Assembly: GCF_000430645.1 (NCBI RefSeq)
Contig: NZ_AUMK01000003.1
Span: forward strand, 496,001 to 560,000
Origin: Aquimarina latercula DSM 2041
GTDB taxonomy: Bacteria; Bacteroidota; Bacteroidia; Flavobacteriales; Flavobacteriaceae
DNA length: 64,000 nucleotides
Reading direction: 5' to 3'
Below, piece by piece: positions 47,411 through 56,583 of the stretch; position 1 is the first letter of the stretch; each line of letters begins with the position of its first letter. The notes below the pieces were generated by a model. That model was not told the origin of the DNA, made no database searches, and saw only the letters and a program-made list of their open reading frames with translations. Position numbers and translations under genes: made by a program.

Positions 47411-49603
47411 ATGATACGATCAAAAGTCATATTTTTTTGCATTACCTCTTTCCTACTCTTCTCTTGTAAAACTGAAACCAAAATAGAACTTAGTGATGAA
47501 GAAAAACGTTGGCAAGAACATTCTTTAAATACCACGATTATAAGAGATGATTTTGGTGTACCACACATTTATGGAAAAACAGATGCTGATGCTGTTTTTG
47601 GATTATTATATGCGCAATGTGAAGATGATTTTAATCGTGTAGAACAAAATTATATTTGGGCTACAGGTCGATTAGCAGAAGTAGAGGGAGAAAAAGCTCT
47701 TTATAGTGATCTTAGAGCTAAATTATTTATGACCAAGGAAGAAGCAATAGCTAATTATGAACAGAGTCCACAATGGCTTAAAGAATTGTGCATTGCTTTT
47801 GCTGATGGGATCAATTACTATCTAAAAACTCATCCTGAGGTAACTCCTAGATTACTAACACATTTTGAACCATGGATGCCAATGTATTTTAGCGAAGGTT
47901 CTATTGGTGGTGATATAGAACGTGTTTCTACTCGCAAAATTAAAGCGATGTACGAAGGCGGTATGGAACTGCCAATATCAGAAGTGGTGGCTTTAAAAAA
48001 GGAAAAGGAAATGCTAGAACCGCAAGGTTCTAATGGAATTGCTATTTCTGGATCATTAACAAAATCAGGAAATGCGATGTTATTAATTAATCCACATACT
48101 TCATTTTATTTTAGAGGAGAAGTGCATGTGGTAAGCGAAGAAGGATTAAATGCATATGGAGCTGTTACTTGGGGACAGTTCTTCGTATATCAAGGTTTTA
48201 ATGAAAAAACTGGATGGATGCATACTTCTACGTATACTGATGTTATTGATGAATTTGTTGAAACAACTATTGAGAAAGATGGTAAACCTATGTATAAATA
48301 TGGAGATGAACTAAGACCAATAAAAGAGTACAAAGTCGTTTTAAAATATAAAGAAGATGATACTTTAAAAGAAAAAACATTTCCGGCTTATAGAACCCAT
48401 CATGGTCCCATAACCCATCTTAAAGATGGTAAATGGGTCGCAACGGCATTAATGTGGGAACCAGTAAAAGCATTAGAACAATCCTACATACGTACTAAAC
48501 AAACTGGTTATAAAGGATTTAGAAATATGATGAATATAAAAACGAATTCATCAAACAATACCGTTTATGCAGATGCCGAAGGAAACATTGCATATTTCCA
48601 TGGTAATTTTATCCCAGTTAGGGATCAATCTTTTGATTATACCAAACCTGTTGATGGAAGTAATCCTAAAACCGATTGGAACGGATTACACCCTGTTAAT
48701 GAAGCTATAATGCTTTTGAATCCTAAAAATGGCTGGTTACAAAATTGTAATTCTACACCATATACCGCAGCATTAGAGTTTAGCCCAAAAAAAGAAGAAT
48801 ATCCTGCATATATGTCTATTGACAGAGAAAACTTTAGAGGCGTTCACGCTATTGAATTATTGAAGGACAAGAAGAATTATACGATAGATAGTCTTATATC
48901 GTTAGCCTATGATCCATATTTACCCGCATTCGAAAAATTAATTCCCGGACTCGTAGAAGCTTATGATAAAAATGATAAAATAAAAGAATTAAGCAGTACT
49001 ATCGAAATTTTACGTAATTGGGATTACAAAACTTCCGTAGATTCCAAAGCAATGACGCTAGCACATTTCTATGGGACCAATTATGCAAAAAAAGGGAAAA
49101 GACCAGAAGAAAGAATTAGTGATATGGCACTACTCACCTATTTTGGTGAAAAATCTCCGTTAGAAGAAAGACTGTCTATTTTTAAAGAAACTCTAGCTCA
49201 AATAGAAGAAGACTTTGGAAGTATCCTTCCATGGGGAGAGGTAAATCGTTTTCAACGTATTAATGGAGATATAAAACAACCATTCGATGATAATAAACCT
49301 AGCACTCCGGTTGGATTTGCATCTGGACGCTGGGGAGCACTTGCAGCATATGGAGTTCGGTATACTAATAATACTAAGAAAATTTATGGTACTAGAGGAA
49401 ATAGTTTTGTTGCAATTGTGGAATTTGGTGATAAAGTAAAAGCAAAAACTAGTTTAGCTGGTGGACAAAGTGGTAATCCCGATTCTACACATTTCGACGA
49501 TCAAATAGAACCGTATGTAAATGTTCAATTTAAAGAAGCTGCATTCTACAAGGAAGATGTAGAAAAACGTGCTAAAAAAACATACCACCCAGGAGAAAAA
49601 TAA
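47411..49603 (+). CDS. Penicillin-acylase-family Ntn hydrolase lipoprotein
   Basis: 730 residues. The lipoprotein signal has Cys19 (LLFSCKTE). The Ntn-hydrolase precursor plan is clear: alpha subunit with RDDFGVPHIYGKTDADAVFGLLYAQCEDDF, then the processing site with Ser207 after Gly in QGSNGIAISGS as the new N-terminal nucleophile. The beta subunit contains INPHTSFYFRGEVH, TYTDVIDEF and an oxyanion Asn (LQNCNSTPY). The family includes penicillin, cephalosporin and N-acyl-homoserine-lactone acylases; the substrate cannot be assigned. It may share a transcript with the LamG lipoprotein gene. Confidence 0.9.
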   Translation: MIRSKVIFFCITSFLLFSCKTETKIELSDEEKRWQEHSLNTTIIRDDFGVPHIYGKTDADAVFGLLYAQCEDDFNRVEQNYIWATGRLAEVEGEKALYSDLRAKLFMTKEEAIANYEQSPQWLKELCIAFADGINYYLKTHPEVTPRLLTHFEPWMPMYFSEGSIGGDIERVSTRKIKAMYEGGMELPISEVVALKKEKEMLEPQGSNGIAISGSLTKSGNAMLLINPHTSFYFRGEVHVVSEEGLNAYGAVTWGQFFVYQGFNEKTGWMHTSTYTDVIDEFVETTIEKDGKPMYKYGDELRPIKEYKVVLKYKEDDTLKEKTFPAYRTHHGPITHLKDGKWVATALMWEPVKALEQSYIRTKQTGYKGFRNMMNIKTNSSNNTVYADAEGNIAYFHGNFIPVRDQSFDYTKPVDGSNPKTDWNGLHPVNEAIMLLNPKNGWLQNCNSTPYTAALEFSPKKEEYPAYMSIDRENFRGVHAIELLKDKKNYTIDSLISLAYDPYLPAFEKLIPGLVEAYDKNDKIKELSSTIEILRNWDYKTSVDSKAMTLAHFYGTNYAKKGKRPEERISDMALLTYFGEKSPLEERLSIFKETLAQIEEDFGSILPWGEVNRFQRINGDIKQPFDDNKPSTPVGFASGRWGALAAYGVRYTNNTKKIYGTRGNSFVAIVEFGDKVKAKTSLAGGQSGNPDSTHFDDQIEPYVNVQFKEAAFYKEDVEKRAKKTYHPGEK

Positions 49604-49604
49604 C

Positions 49605-49627
49605 TTAAACTAAAACAATAAGTTTAA
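49605..49627. terminator. weak 7-bp inverted repeat between convergent genes
   Basis: TTAAACT/AGTTTAA with a 9-base loop; A/T only and weak. Confidence 0.25.
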
Positions 49628-49673
49628 CACTATAAATTATTTAGAATCAATTGTTTAAATTTTAAAAAAATCA

Positions 49674-49919
49674 TTAGACTAAAGATACATTATTCAAAAA
49701 ATTAATAACCTTTTGTTTTGGCATTTCGCAAGGTTTTAATAATTCGGAAGTAGAAGTGATGTAATAATTTAAACTTATGAAATCATTTCCTTGTAGTTCT
49801 TTTGCATATATTTTAAAAGACTTTCCGTTATTAAAAACTTCTTTGGTTATGCTATACTTAACATTGTTATAAATCCCTTCGGAATATCCTTCTTTAATAT
49901 TATTTATTACATCTAACAT
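49674..49919 (-). CDS. Small conserved-looking soluble protein
   Basis: 81 residues from ATG 49919 (GTG at 49928 would add three). It begins MLDVINNIKEGYSEG, then YNNVKYSITKEVFNNGKSFKIYAKELQGNDFISLNYYIT and LLKPCEMPKQKVINFL. Similar short proteins are frequent in Flavobacteriaceae genomes, sometimes mislabelled as peptide-methionine sulfoxide reductase, but no catalytic motif is present beyond a single Cys. It sits 21 bases downstream of the SelO gene and is likely co-transcribed with it. Confidence 0.65.
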   Translation of the reverse strand: MLDVINNIKEGYSEGIYNNVKYSITKEVFNNGKSFKIYAKELQGNDFISLNYYITSTSELLKPCEMPKQKVINFLNNVSLV

Positions 49920-49940
49920 AAATTTCACTAATATTTATTA

Positions 49941-51506
49941 TTAGGAACTACAAGATAGCATAGAACAACCTACCTTATCTCTTGCCCAATCGGGACGTTT
50001 AGCAAACCATTTATCGTATTCAGGTTGTTCACTATAGGGTTTTTTAAGCATTTTATACAATTCATCGATTAACATATAATCACCTTTATCAGCGTCGTCT
50101 ATAGCTAACTGAGCCATATAATTACGTAATACATACTTAGGATTAATAGTATCCATTTCTTCTTTGCGTTGCTCATCACTTAAAACCTCTACATTCAATC
50201 TATTATCATACATTAAAAACCAATCATTCCAACGTTGTAGAACATCCTCCTTTACATCACTAAGTGTATAAAATGCTTCCGAAACTATTTGCATCCATTG
50301 ATTATAACTTCCTTTTTTATAAGTACTTAAATTTCTAAAAAAAATAGTCATATCAGTTTCTACAACCTGAAGTAATTCTTCTAATTGTTCTATAATATGC
50401 TGATCTTCGGATTGCTTAGTAAACAATCCTATTTTAGATGTCATCATATCGATATATTCATTCTTATAAGAATTTTGATAAGCGTACAAAATATTTTCTA
50501 ATGGATCTGCTTCTTCAATTAACGGGAACAACGCATTCGCTAATTGATAAAGATTCCATAGAACAATTTCTGGTTGTGTACCATATCTATAACGTTTAAA
50601 CTGACTATCTGTAGTATTAGGAGTCCATCCATGATCATATACTTCTAACCATCCATAAGGTCCATAATCTATTGTTGCACCAAGAATAGACATATTATCA
50701 GTATTCATAACTCCATGAACAAAACCTACTCGCTGCCAATCTATAACCATCTTCAAACTTTTTTCACTAACTAATTTAAAGAATGAAATATAGGCCTCCT
50801 TACCTGTGTTTGTTATCTCGGGATAAAAGTATTTGATGGTATAATCTGTTAATAATTTCAACGTTGTATGATCTCCATGAGCGGCTAATACTTCAAAATT
50901 ACCAAACCGAATGAAAGAAGGTGCAACTCTCGATACAACGGCTCCTTTTTCATATGCTGCATTACCATTATATAATATATCCCTTAATACTTGATCACCG
51001 GTAATAGCCAAAGACAAAGCTCTAGTTGTAGGAACTCCTAAATGATACATGGCCTCACTACATAAATATTCGCGTATCGAAGAACGAAGAACTGCTAAAC
51101 CATCAGCATTACGAGAATAAGGCGTCTCTCCTGCTCCTTTTAATTGAACTGCCCAACGCTTAGAATTATGTACAACTTCCAATAAGTTAATAGCACGTCC
51201 ATCTCCCAATTGTCCAGCCCAGTTTCCGAATTGATGACCTCCATAATGCATTGCATAAGGTTTTGTGTTTTTCATCACCTTATTACCGGTCATTATCTGT
51301 AAAAACTCTTCGGATTCAACATCATCTTGACTTAAGCCTAAATCTTGTATTACTTCATCAGAAACATGCAAAATTGTTGGATTACTTGTTTTTCTTGGAG
51401 CAACATAAGAGAAGCAAGCATTTCTAACCTGTCTACGAGAGTTTTCAAGTATCGGGTCCGAAGGCAATTCTTCAGAAAATGTATTATTTATATTCAACTT
51501 CATCAT
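49941..51506 (-). CDS. selO: Protein adenylyltransferase SelO
   Basis: 521 residues, usual SelO length (YdiU/UPF0061 family). Pseudokinase-fold motifs are visible: MHYGGHQFGNWAGQLGDGRA near the N-terminus, LKGAGETPYSRNADGLAVLRSS, and the metal-binding GVMNTDNMSILGATIDYGPYG. The C-terminus is CSMLSCSS: the third-last Cys occupies the position of the selenocysteine in animal SelO. SelO transfers AMP to Ser, Thr or Tyr residues of proteins in oxidative-stress metabolism. Start MM: the first or second Met (51503) is possible. Confidence 0.94.
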   Translation of the reverse strand: MMKLNINNTFSEELPSDPILENSRRQVRNACFSYVAPRKTSNPTILHVSDEVIQDLGLSQDDVESEEFLQIMTGNKVMKNTKPYAMHYGGHQFGNWAGQLGDGRAINLLEVVHNSKRWAVQLKGAGETPYSRNADGLAVLRSSIREYLCSEAMYHLGVPTTRALSLAITGDQVLRDILYNGNAAYEKGAVVSRVAPSFIRFGNFEVLAAHGDHTTLKLLTDYTIKYFYPEITNTGKEAYISFFKLVSEKSLKMVIDWQRVGFVHGVMNTDNMSILGATIDYGPYGWLEVYDHGWTPNTTDSQFKRYRYGTQPEIVLWNLYQLANALFPLIEEADPLENILYAYQNSYKNEYIDMMTSKIGLFTKQSEDQHIIEQLEELLQVVETDMTIFFRNLSTYKKGSYNQWMQIVSEAFYTLSDVKEDVLQRWNDWFLMYDNRLNVEVLSDEQRKEEMDTINPKYVLRNYMAQLAIDDADKGDYMLIDELYKMLKKPYSEQPEYDKWFAKRPDWARDKVGCSMLSCSS

Positions 51507-51559
51507 AACTTCTTTAAAAATGAACTTCTTTGTTAATAAGACATTTTAATTTATAATCT

Positions 51560-52609
51560 TCAATATAAAAATATAGACACCAAAATAATACCCGTAAAAG
51601 CTAGCGGTACAATAATCATCATATACACATAACTTACTACAAAACCTTTAAAAAAGGCTCCTATCCAACTACCTTTATAAAAATTCTTAAACGCTAGAAT
51701 CAAATAAATAATGAAAGATAAAAAGAATAAAACTTGTACCCATATAGGGATATCTACAAGTAAATTAACAAAAATCAGAAAACAAAATGAGGTAAAAACA
51801 AATGTGAAAAAATAAAAACTAAATACCATATGATGTGCAAAGGTTCCTTTTGTCCAAAAGAATATTTTTAACAAAAAAGCGAATAGTGGTAGCATTAAGA
51901 ACATTGTAATAGGAATCGTATCATAAAAAGTTTTTAATATTCCTCCACCCTGTTGCTCATAAAACTTCAATATTTGAGTGAAAAATTTTTTAGTAATTGC
52001 TCCATCATTTTCATCAACCCCCATAATCTTGAGTTTCTCACTTTGGGGAGCACCAATAGTTATCAATGAATCTAACTGTTGGCGTTTAAAATTAAACGAG
52101 AGCTTTGGATTTTTTTGTTCCGCAGAAATCACAGAATCTATAATTTTAATATCCTCACTTGCTATATTAGCAAGTGCAGCGTTTTCAGTTATTGCTTTTT
52201 TAGCAATTTCGATACCAATTGAATCTTTTTTAAAATCTAAAGAATCTAACTTGATATCTTTACTAAATTCTTTCTTGAACTTTTTATTAAGGGTATTATC
52301 GGCTTTCCTTACAGTAAATGAAAAAATGAAAAAGAATACAACTGATATAAATAAATAAAATTGAGCGGGATGTAGGTATGAAAGACGTTTCCCATCTACA
52401 AAACGTCTTGCCAGTATACCAGGCTTAGTCATTAATGGGACGAAACTTTTAAAGAAACGAGCATCTACCGCAAAATAATTCCCAATAGTATTACTAAATA
52501 AAACTCCAAAAGTCAATTTATCAGCTGCCTCTTGCCCACAATATGGACAATAATCAAACGACTCATCGAAGGATTGTTCACAATTTTTACATTGGTTGGT
52601 AGTAGACAT
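51560..52609 (-). CDS. DUF3667 zinc-ribbon membrane protein
   Basis: 349 residues. The N-terminus is a zinc ribbon with Cys7, Cys10, Cys21 and Cys24 (CKNC, CPYC). It is followed by the DUF3667 core FKSFVPLMTKPGILARRFVDGKRLSYLHPAQFYLF and a transmembrane helix (about 85-105). A polar loop of about 110 residues comes next, and four further helices lie in the last 130 residues. Role unknown. The combination of zinc ribbon and helices suggests a membrane protein whose cytoplasmic head binds partner proteins. Confidence 0.85.
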   Translation of the reverse strand: MSTTNQCKNCEQSFDESFDYCPYCGQEAADKLTFGVLFSNTIGNYFAVDARFFKSFVPLMTKPGILARRFVDGKRLSYLHPAQFYLFISVVFFFIFSFTVRKADNTLNKKFKKEFSKDIKLDSLDFKKDSIGIEIAKKAITENAALANIASEDIKIIDSVISAEQKNPKLSFNFKRQQLDSLITIGAPQSEKLKIMGVDENDGAITKKFFTQILKFYEQQGGGILKTFYDTIPITMFLMLPLFAFLLKIFFWTKGTFAHHMVFSFYFFTFVFTSFCFLIFVNLLVDIPIWVQVLFFLSFIIYLILAFKNFYKGSWIGAFFKGFVVSYVYMMIIVPLAFTGIILVSIFLY

Positions 52610-52767
52610 TTTTTAATCATTTAATTAAATGTATAAAACGAAATTACAAATATAATTTGATCTATCTATACTAACATCTATCCACTTAATCTAGAATTAA
52701 AACGCTATAAACGATTTGATCAATTCTATTTTTTCAGCCACTTAATAAAATCATATATAAATTCTTG

Positions 52768-52775
52768 TATTTTTG
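52768..52775 (+). promoter_or_regulatory. -7 box TATTTTTG of the M28 peptidase gene
   Basis: Perfect TAnnTTTG match, with the start codon 36 bases downstream. The -33 element is unclear. Confidence 0.45.
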
Positions 52776-52810
52776 GCTCAATCAAAAAAAATTAATATTC
52801 ACACATCTTT

Positions 52811-54373
52811 ATGAAAAAAGTATTTTCTGTTTTGGCTATTACAGCTCTTATTGCAGCTTGTGGTACTACCAAAACAACAACAAAATCGGCAGAGACAAAA
52901 AAAGTTCTTAATGATCCGGTAACATATGCCAATACAATTACCTCCGAAGATTTAAAAACTGCATTATATACATATGCATCGGATGAGTTTCAAGGAAGAG
53001 AAACTGGTAAGCCTGGTCAAAAAATGGCTATTAACTTCCTAAAAGAGCACTATATAAAGTATGGTGTCCCTGCTGCTAAAAGCGATGGTAACTATTTTCA
53101 GGAAGTACCTCTTGAAGTTGCAGGTAACCCTGAAATCAAGCTAACTGTTAACGACAAGTCATTTACATACATCGAAGATTTTATATCTTTAAGTGCAGGA
53201 AAGACAGATAAAATTTCTATCAATGAAATTGTTTACGTTGGATTTGGAATCGATGATGAAAAGTATTCTAGTTATTCTGATGTTGATGTTAAAGATAAAA
53301 TTGTTCTGATTAAATCAGGAGAACCTAAAAACGAAGATGGAACTTTTATGGTTACTGGAACATCAGAAGCGTCTAAATGGTCTAATATGAGACAACAGTT
53401 TGCCGCTAAACGTACCGCGGCAATAGACCAAGGAGCTAAAGCTATTTTATTTTATTTCCCAGAAGTGTATCAGTTAGCAGTTGCACAATTTGCTAACTCC
53501 TCGGGTAGAATGTCACTCGCTGGCAATGAAGAAGATCCTTACTTTTTACTTCTCAATGAAGATTTAGCAAAATCAGTTCTTAGCGATATTGCTACTAATG
53601 ATACATCTAGTATCATTAAAACAAAAATCTTTATGGATTACAAAAATGTTTCTGAGAAGATAACTTCAGAAAATGTAGCTGCATTTATCAAAGGATCTGA
53701 GAAACCTGATGAGGTTATAGTAATATCTGCACATTTAGATCACGAAGGAGTAAAAGACGGAAAAGTATACAATGGTGCTGACGATGATGGATCAGGAACC
53801 GTTGCGGTGGTAGAAATTGCAGAAGCTTTTTCCAAAGCTGTAAAAGATGGTAATGGTCCGAAAAGGTCAATCTTATTTCTAAACGTTACTGGAGAAGAAA
53901 AAGGTCTTTTGGGATCTCGCTATTACACTGATAAAGATCCAATTTTTCCATTAGAAAACACAGTTGCAGATTTAAACATCGATATGATCGGTCGAATAGA
54001 TCCAAAACGTAAAAGTGAAAATAGAAATTATGTATATTTAATAGGAAGTGATAAGCTAAGTACGGAACTTCATAATATTTCTGAAGAAGTAAATACAAAA
54101 TATACAAATGTAGAATTGGATTACACTTATAATGATGAGAACGACCCTAATCGTTTCTATTACAGATCTGATCATTATAATTTTGCAAAAAATAACATCC
54201 CAGTAATATTTTATTTTAATGGTACTCATGATGATTATCACCAACCAAGTGACACACCTGATAAAATTGAATATGATTTACTAGAAAACAGAACTAGACT
54301 AGTTTTTCATACAGCATGGGAATTGGCGAACCGAGAGAATAGAATTATTGCAGATAAAGCGGAAAAGAAATAA
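52811..54373 (+). CDS. M28 family zinc aminopeptidase lipoprotein with PA domain
   Basis: 520 residues. Lipobox Cys17 (LIAACGTTK). A protease-associated insertion lies at about 130-270 (VDVKDKIVLIKSGEP). The M28 core follows with metal ligands in SAHLDHEG (His), NGADDDGSG (Asp), NVTGEEKGLLGS (catalytic Glu pair), NIDMIGRID (Asp) and YRSDHYNFA (His). The family removes N-terminal residues from peptides; as a lipoprotein it acts in the periplasm. The gene ends at a bidirectional terminator shared with the beta-barrel cassette. Confidence 0.92.
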   Translation: MKKVFSVLAITALIAACGTTKTTTKSAETKKVLNDPVTYANTITSEDLKTALYTYASDEFQGRETGKPGQKMAINFLKEHYIKYGVPAAKSDGNYFQEVPLEVAGNPEIKLTVNDKSFTYIEDFISLSAGKTDKISINEIVYVGFGIDDEKYSSYSDVDVKDKIVLIKSGEPKNEDGTFMVTGTSEASKWSNMRQQFAAKRTAAIDQGAKAILFYFPEVYQLAVAQFANSSGRMSLAGNEEDPYFLLLNEDLAKSVLSDIATNDTSSIIKTKIFMDYKNVSEKITSENVAAFIKGSEKPDEVIVISAHLDHEGVKDGKVYNGADDDGSGTVAVVEIAEAFSKAVKDGNGPKRSILFLNVTGEEKGLLGSRYYTDKDPIFPLENTVADLNIDMIGRIDPKRKSENRNYVYLIGSDKLSTELHNISEEVNTKYTNVELDYTYNDENDPNRFYYRSDHYNFAKNNIPVIFYFNGTHDDYHQPSDTPDKIEYDLLENRTRLVFHTAWELANRENRIIADKAEKK

Positions 54374-54395
54374 CAAAAGGTATTTCCGCAGTAAT

Positions 54396-54434
54396 AAAAA
54401 AGAGGCTTAACAAATTGTGTTGAGTCTCTTTTTT
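54396..54434. terminator. bidirectional terminator with A and T tracts
   Basis: A 17-base arm (AAAAAAGAGGCTTAACA) pairs with 54418-54434 with two G-T wobbles and a 5-base loop. It lies between convergent M28 peptidase and DUF5777 genes. Confidence 0.85.
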
Positions 54435-54448
54435 TATGTATTATAATG

Positions 54449-55363
54449 TTAAGGTTGTTTTTGCTTTAGATGCAGTGCAAAAGTCGCCGTAAAACCAAAA
54501 GTAAAATTACCATCCTGTAAATTAAAATTATTAGGCGTCTGTGTTATAAATACATCTTCTACAGTACTCCAAGCATTAGTCATGTGAAATTGTAGCATTA
54601 AATCACTTAATTCCCAGTTTACTCCTAGCGCAAAGGCTCCATAAGTGTCTACAGATTTTATAGGATTTGCAACATAATAATACTCGGATACAATAGATAC
54701 ATGACCACCTACTTTATATCGCCCTCCAATACCAATAGCGAAATGATTATTAGGATCTTCATCTGATAAAGAAGAACCTCTATGAATAAATGTTGGAGAA
54801 ATCTGTGCAGAAAATTGAGGAGTAAATTTACGAGCTATTAACACTTGAGTAGTAAAAGCTAAACGATCTCTAAAAGATGTATCCTCGAAACCACCATAAA
54901 TTGCAGACCTACCCTCACTCTCACTTCTATATGAGGCATTTTGAAAAAGAGTAACACTAACAAATGAGTTTTTAGATTTTTTACGTTGACGTAATAAATT
55001 ATATTTCAAAAAACCATCATACACATCTTCTAAAGTGGTCCAACCTATTCCTGTACTCAATCTATTAGAAATCCCATATTCTAGAGCAATTCTTGCACTC
55101 CATTTATCAGCTATAAAACTCTGCCCTTGATAATTAGGTATATTCCAATACCTATTCATTGCCATAACTTGCAATACACCTTCTTTCCTATTCTCTATAG
55201 AATGGCCTATCGCAATTCTTGTCGATTTAAAAGTAGCAATTTCATACTGAGGAATATCTGGATATTCTTTTTCTAAAGTTTCCAATAAATCCTGAGCGTT
55301 TATAGAAATACCAAATCCAATTAGCATAACTATGAATAAAAGAAAAAACTTATTATTTCTCAT
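54449..55363 (-). CDS. DUF5777-family beta-barrel outer-membrane protein (cassette A)
   Basis: 304 residues from the ATG at 55363. The longer frame to 55444 runs into the upstream YceI gene and would bury the signal peptide, so it is rejected. Signal peptide (about 1-23, ending INAQ), then DLLETLEKEYPD and TFKSTRIAIGHSIENRKEG, followed by alternating amphipathic strands (RIALEYGISNRLSTGIGW, IARKFTPQFSAQISPTFIHRGSS). This is the DUF5777 barrel plan. The length (304) and the motif series are the same in the copy at 60368. Its start overlaps the YceI stop by 11 bases. Function unknown; a small outer-membrane channel or carrier receiver is plausible. Confidence 0.82.
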   Translation of the reverse strand: MRNNKFFLLFIVMLIGFGISINAQDLLETLEKEYPDIPQYEIATFKSTRIAIGHSIENRKEGVLQVMAMNRYWNIPNYQGQSFIADKWSARIALEYGISNRLSTGIGWTTLEDVYDGFLKYNLLRQRKKSKNSFVSVTLFQNASYRSESEGRSAIYGGFEDTSFRDRLAFTTQVLIARKFTPQFSAQISPTFIHRGSSLSDEDPNNHFAIGIGGRYKVGGHVSIVSEYYYVANPIKSVDTYGAFALGVNWELSDLMLQFHMTNAWSTVEDVFITQTPNNFNLQDGNFTFGFTATFALHLKQKQP

Positions 55364-55901
55364 ATGGTTGATATTCAAATCTAAATTTAATTGATATAAC
55401 TTCTGCGATATTAGGTCTAAGAATAGGTGGAATTTTAATTTCAAAATCCTTCACAACTACTTCAAAATCTCCTGTTATGACATGTTTTCCATCGATATTT
55501 TCAATACTGGTTTTAATCTCAACTTCTTTAGCTATATCCCGTATCGTAAGTGTTCCTTTTACAAATTTGGTCTGAACACCTTCTAATAGTGGATCGAAAT
55601 CCAATATTTGTCCTTTAAAAGTAGCTTTAGGGTATAAGTCCGATTCAATATAACTTTCATTAAAATGTTCGTGCATTAATGACTTTTTAAATACAAATGC
55701 ATTCATAAGCATACTAATCGCGATTTCATTTTTTGAAAGGTCTATAATACTTAAAACTTGATTATTTTTAGCCTCTATATTTTCTACAGAAGTGTATGAG
55801 AAAAATGAAACTTGCCCCTGCCGTGTGATAATCTGATCTGATTTAATATCAGAAGATCCAATGTTGGTAACAAGAAAAAGTAAAACAATAACTTTATTCA
55901 T
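55353..55901 (-). CDS. YceI-family lipocalin-like exported protein (cassette A)
   Basis: 182 residues with a signal peptide (about 1-17). The YceI features are the TRQGQVSFFSYT start strand, HEHFNESYIESDLYPKATFKGQI, VKGTLTIRDIAKEVEI and KDFEIKIPPILRPNIAEVISIKF. YceI proteins bind isoprenoid or other lipophilic molecules in the periplasm. It lies 4 bases after the OB-fold gene and overlaps the beta-barrel gene by 11 bases. The copy at 59821 is clearly homologous along its length. Confidence 0.88.
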   Translation of the reverse strand: MNKVIVLLFLVTNIGSSDIKSDQIITRQGQVSFFSYTSVENIEAKNNQVLSIIDLSKNEIAISMLMNAFVFKKSLMHEHFNESYIESDLYPKATFKGQILDFDPLLEGVQTKFVKGTLTIRDIAKEVEIKTSIENIDGKHVITGDFEVVVKDFEIKIPPILRPNIAEVISIKFRFEYQPYEK

Positions 55902-55905
55902 TGGT

Positions 55906-56331
55906 TTATTGGTTAATAAGCATACAATTTAATAAAATAACATCTTTTAGAAAGCCTTTACAAACCCCTTTTAATTCTATTTTTTGACCTTTTTTAAGAC
56001 TTTTTACTATCCCCAATTGATCAGACTGCATATCACATAAAACACTAGAATTTTTATTCTCACCTTCTAAAATAATAGTATTCCTATTATTTAAAAAAGT
56101 AACTTCTTTTACAACTCCAACTACTTCTACAATTTTATTCTTATAAATTAAATTAGCGTCATTTTCATTATTTATAAACGATGCCGTTAATTTTTGGGAA
56201 TCCGTACTTATTTCTGTAGATGCATTATTGATATCAATATGTGATGTATTATAGTACTCAATATAAAAGTATGCCCCTGCTATTAATAGAAGACTAAGAA
56301 GAAATATCGTTATTTTATTTTTTCTGTTCAT
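55906..56331 (-). CDS. Membrane-anchored OB-fold protein (tRNA_anti-like, cassette A)
   Basis: 141 residues. N-terminal membrane anchor (about 7-27), a polar linker, then an OB-fold-like domain (about 55-141) with KLTASFINNENDANLIYKNK, VVEVVGVVKEV, and KGQKIELKGVCKGFLKDVILLNCML. The sequence fits the PF12869 tRNA_anti-like family, which despite its name has exported members without known RNA role. First gene of the three-gene cassette A; homologous to the protein at 59373. Confidence 0.8.
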   Translation of the reverse strand: MNRKNKITIFLLSLLLIAGAYFYIEYYNTSHIDINNASTEISTDSQKLTASFINNENDANLIYKNKIVEVVGVVKEVTFLNNRNTIILEGENKNSSVLCDMQSDQLGIVKSLKKGQKIELKGVCKGFLKDVILLNCMLINQ

Positions 56332-56583
56332 TAATTAAAAGCTGGTTTTCATTTATTTATTATTAGAGTTAATTACGAGTGCAAATAAAGAAGAATTAAT
56401 ATACTCCAGAAAAAAAATAATGATAAAGATGAAAAATATGTATTAAAAAGGAAAAAAAGAGATTGAAATGAATTATTATTGTTCGTTGTTTTTAAATACG
56501 ATAGTAAGAAAGTATGTTATTTTCGTTTTTAAAAAATTCTAAGCATTTTGTAGCTTTTAATTATCTTAAGTAGATATTAATCA

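Noticed and set aside
55364..55444. N-terminal extension of the cassette A DUF5777 protein
   Set aside because: It lies within the YceI gene, and the paralogue at 60368 begins directly with the signal peptide.
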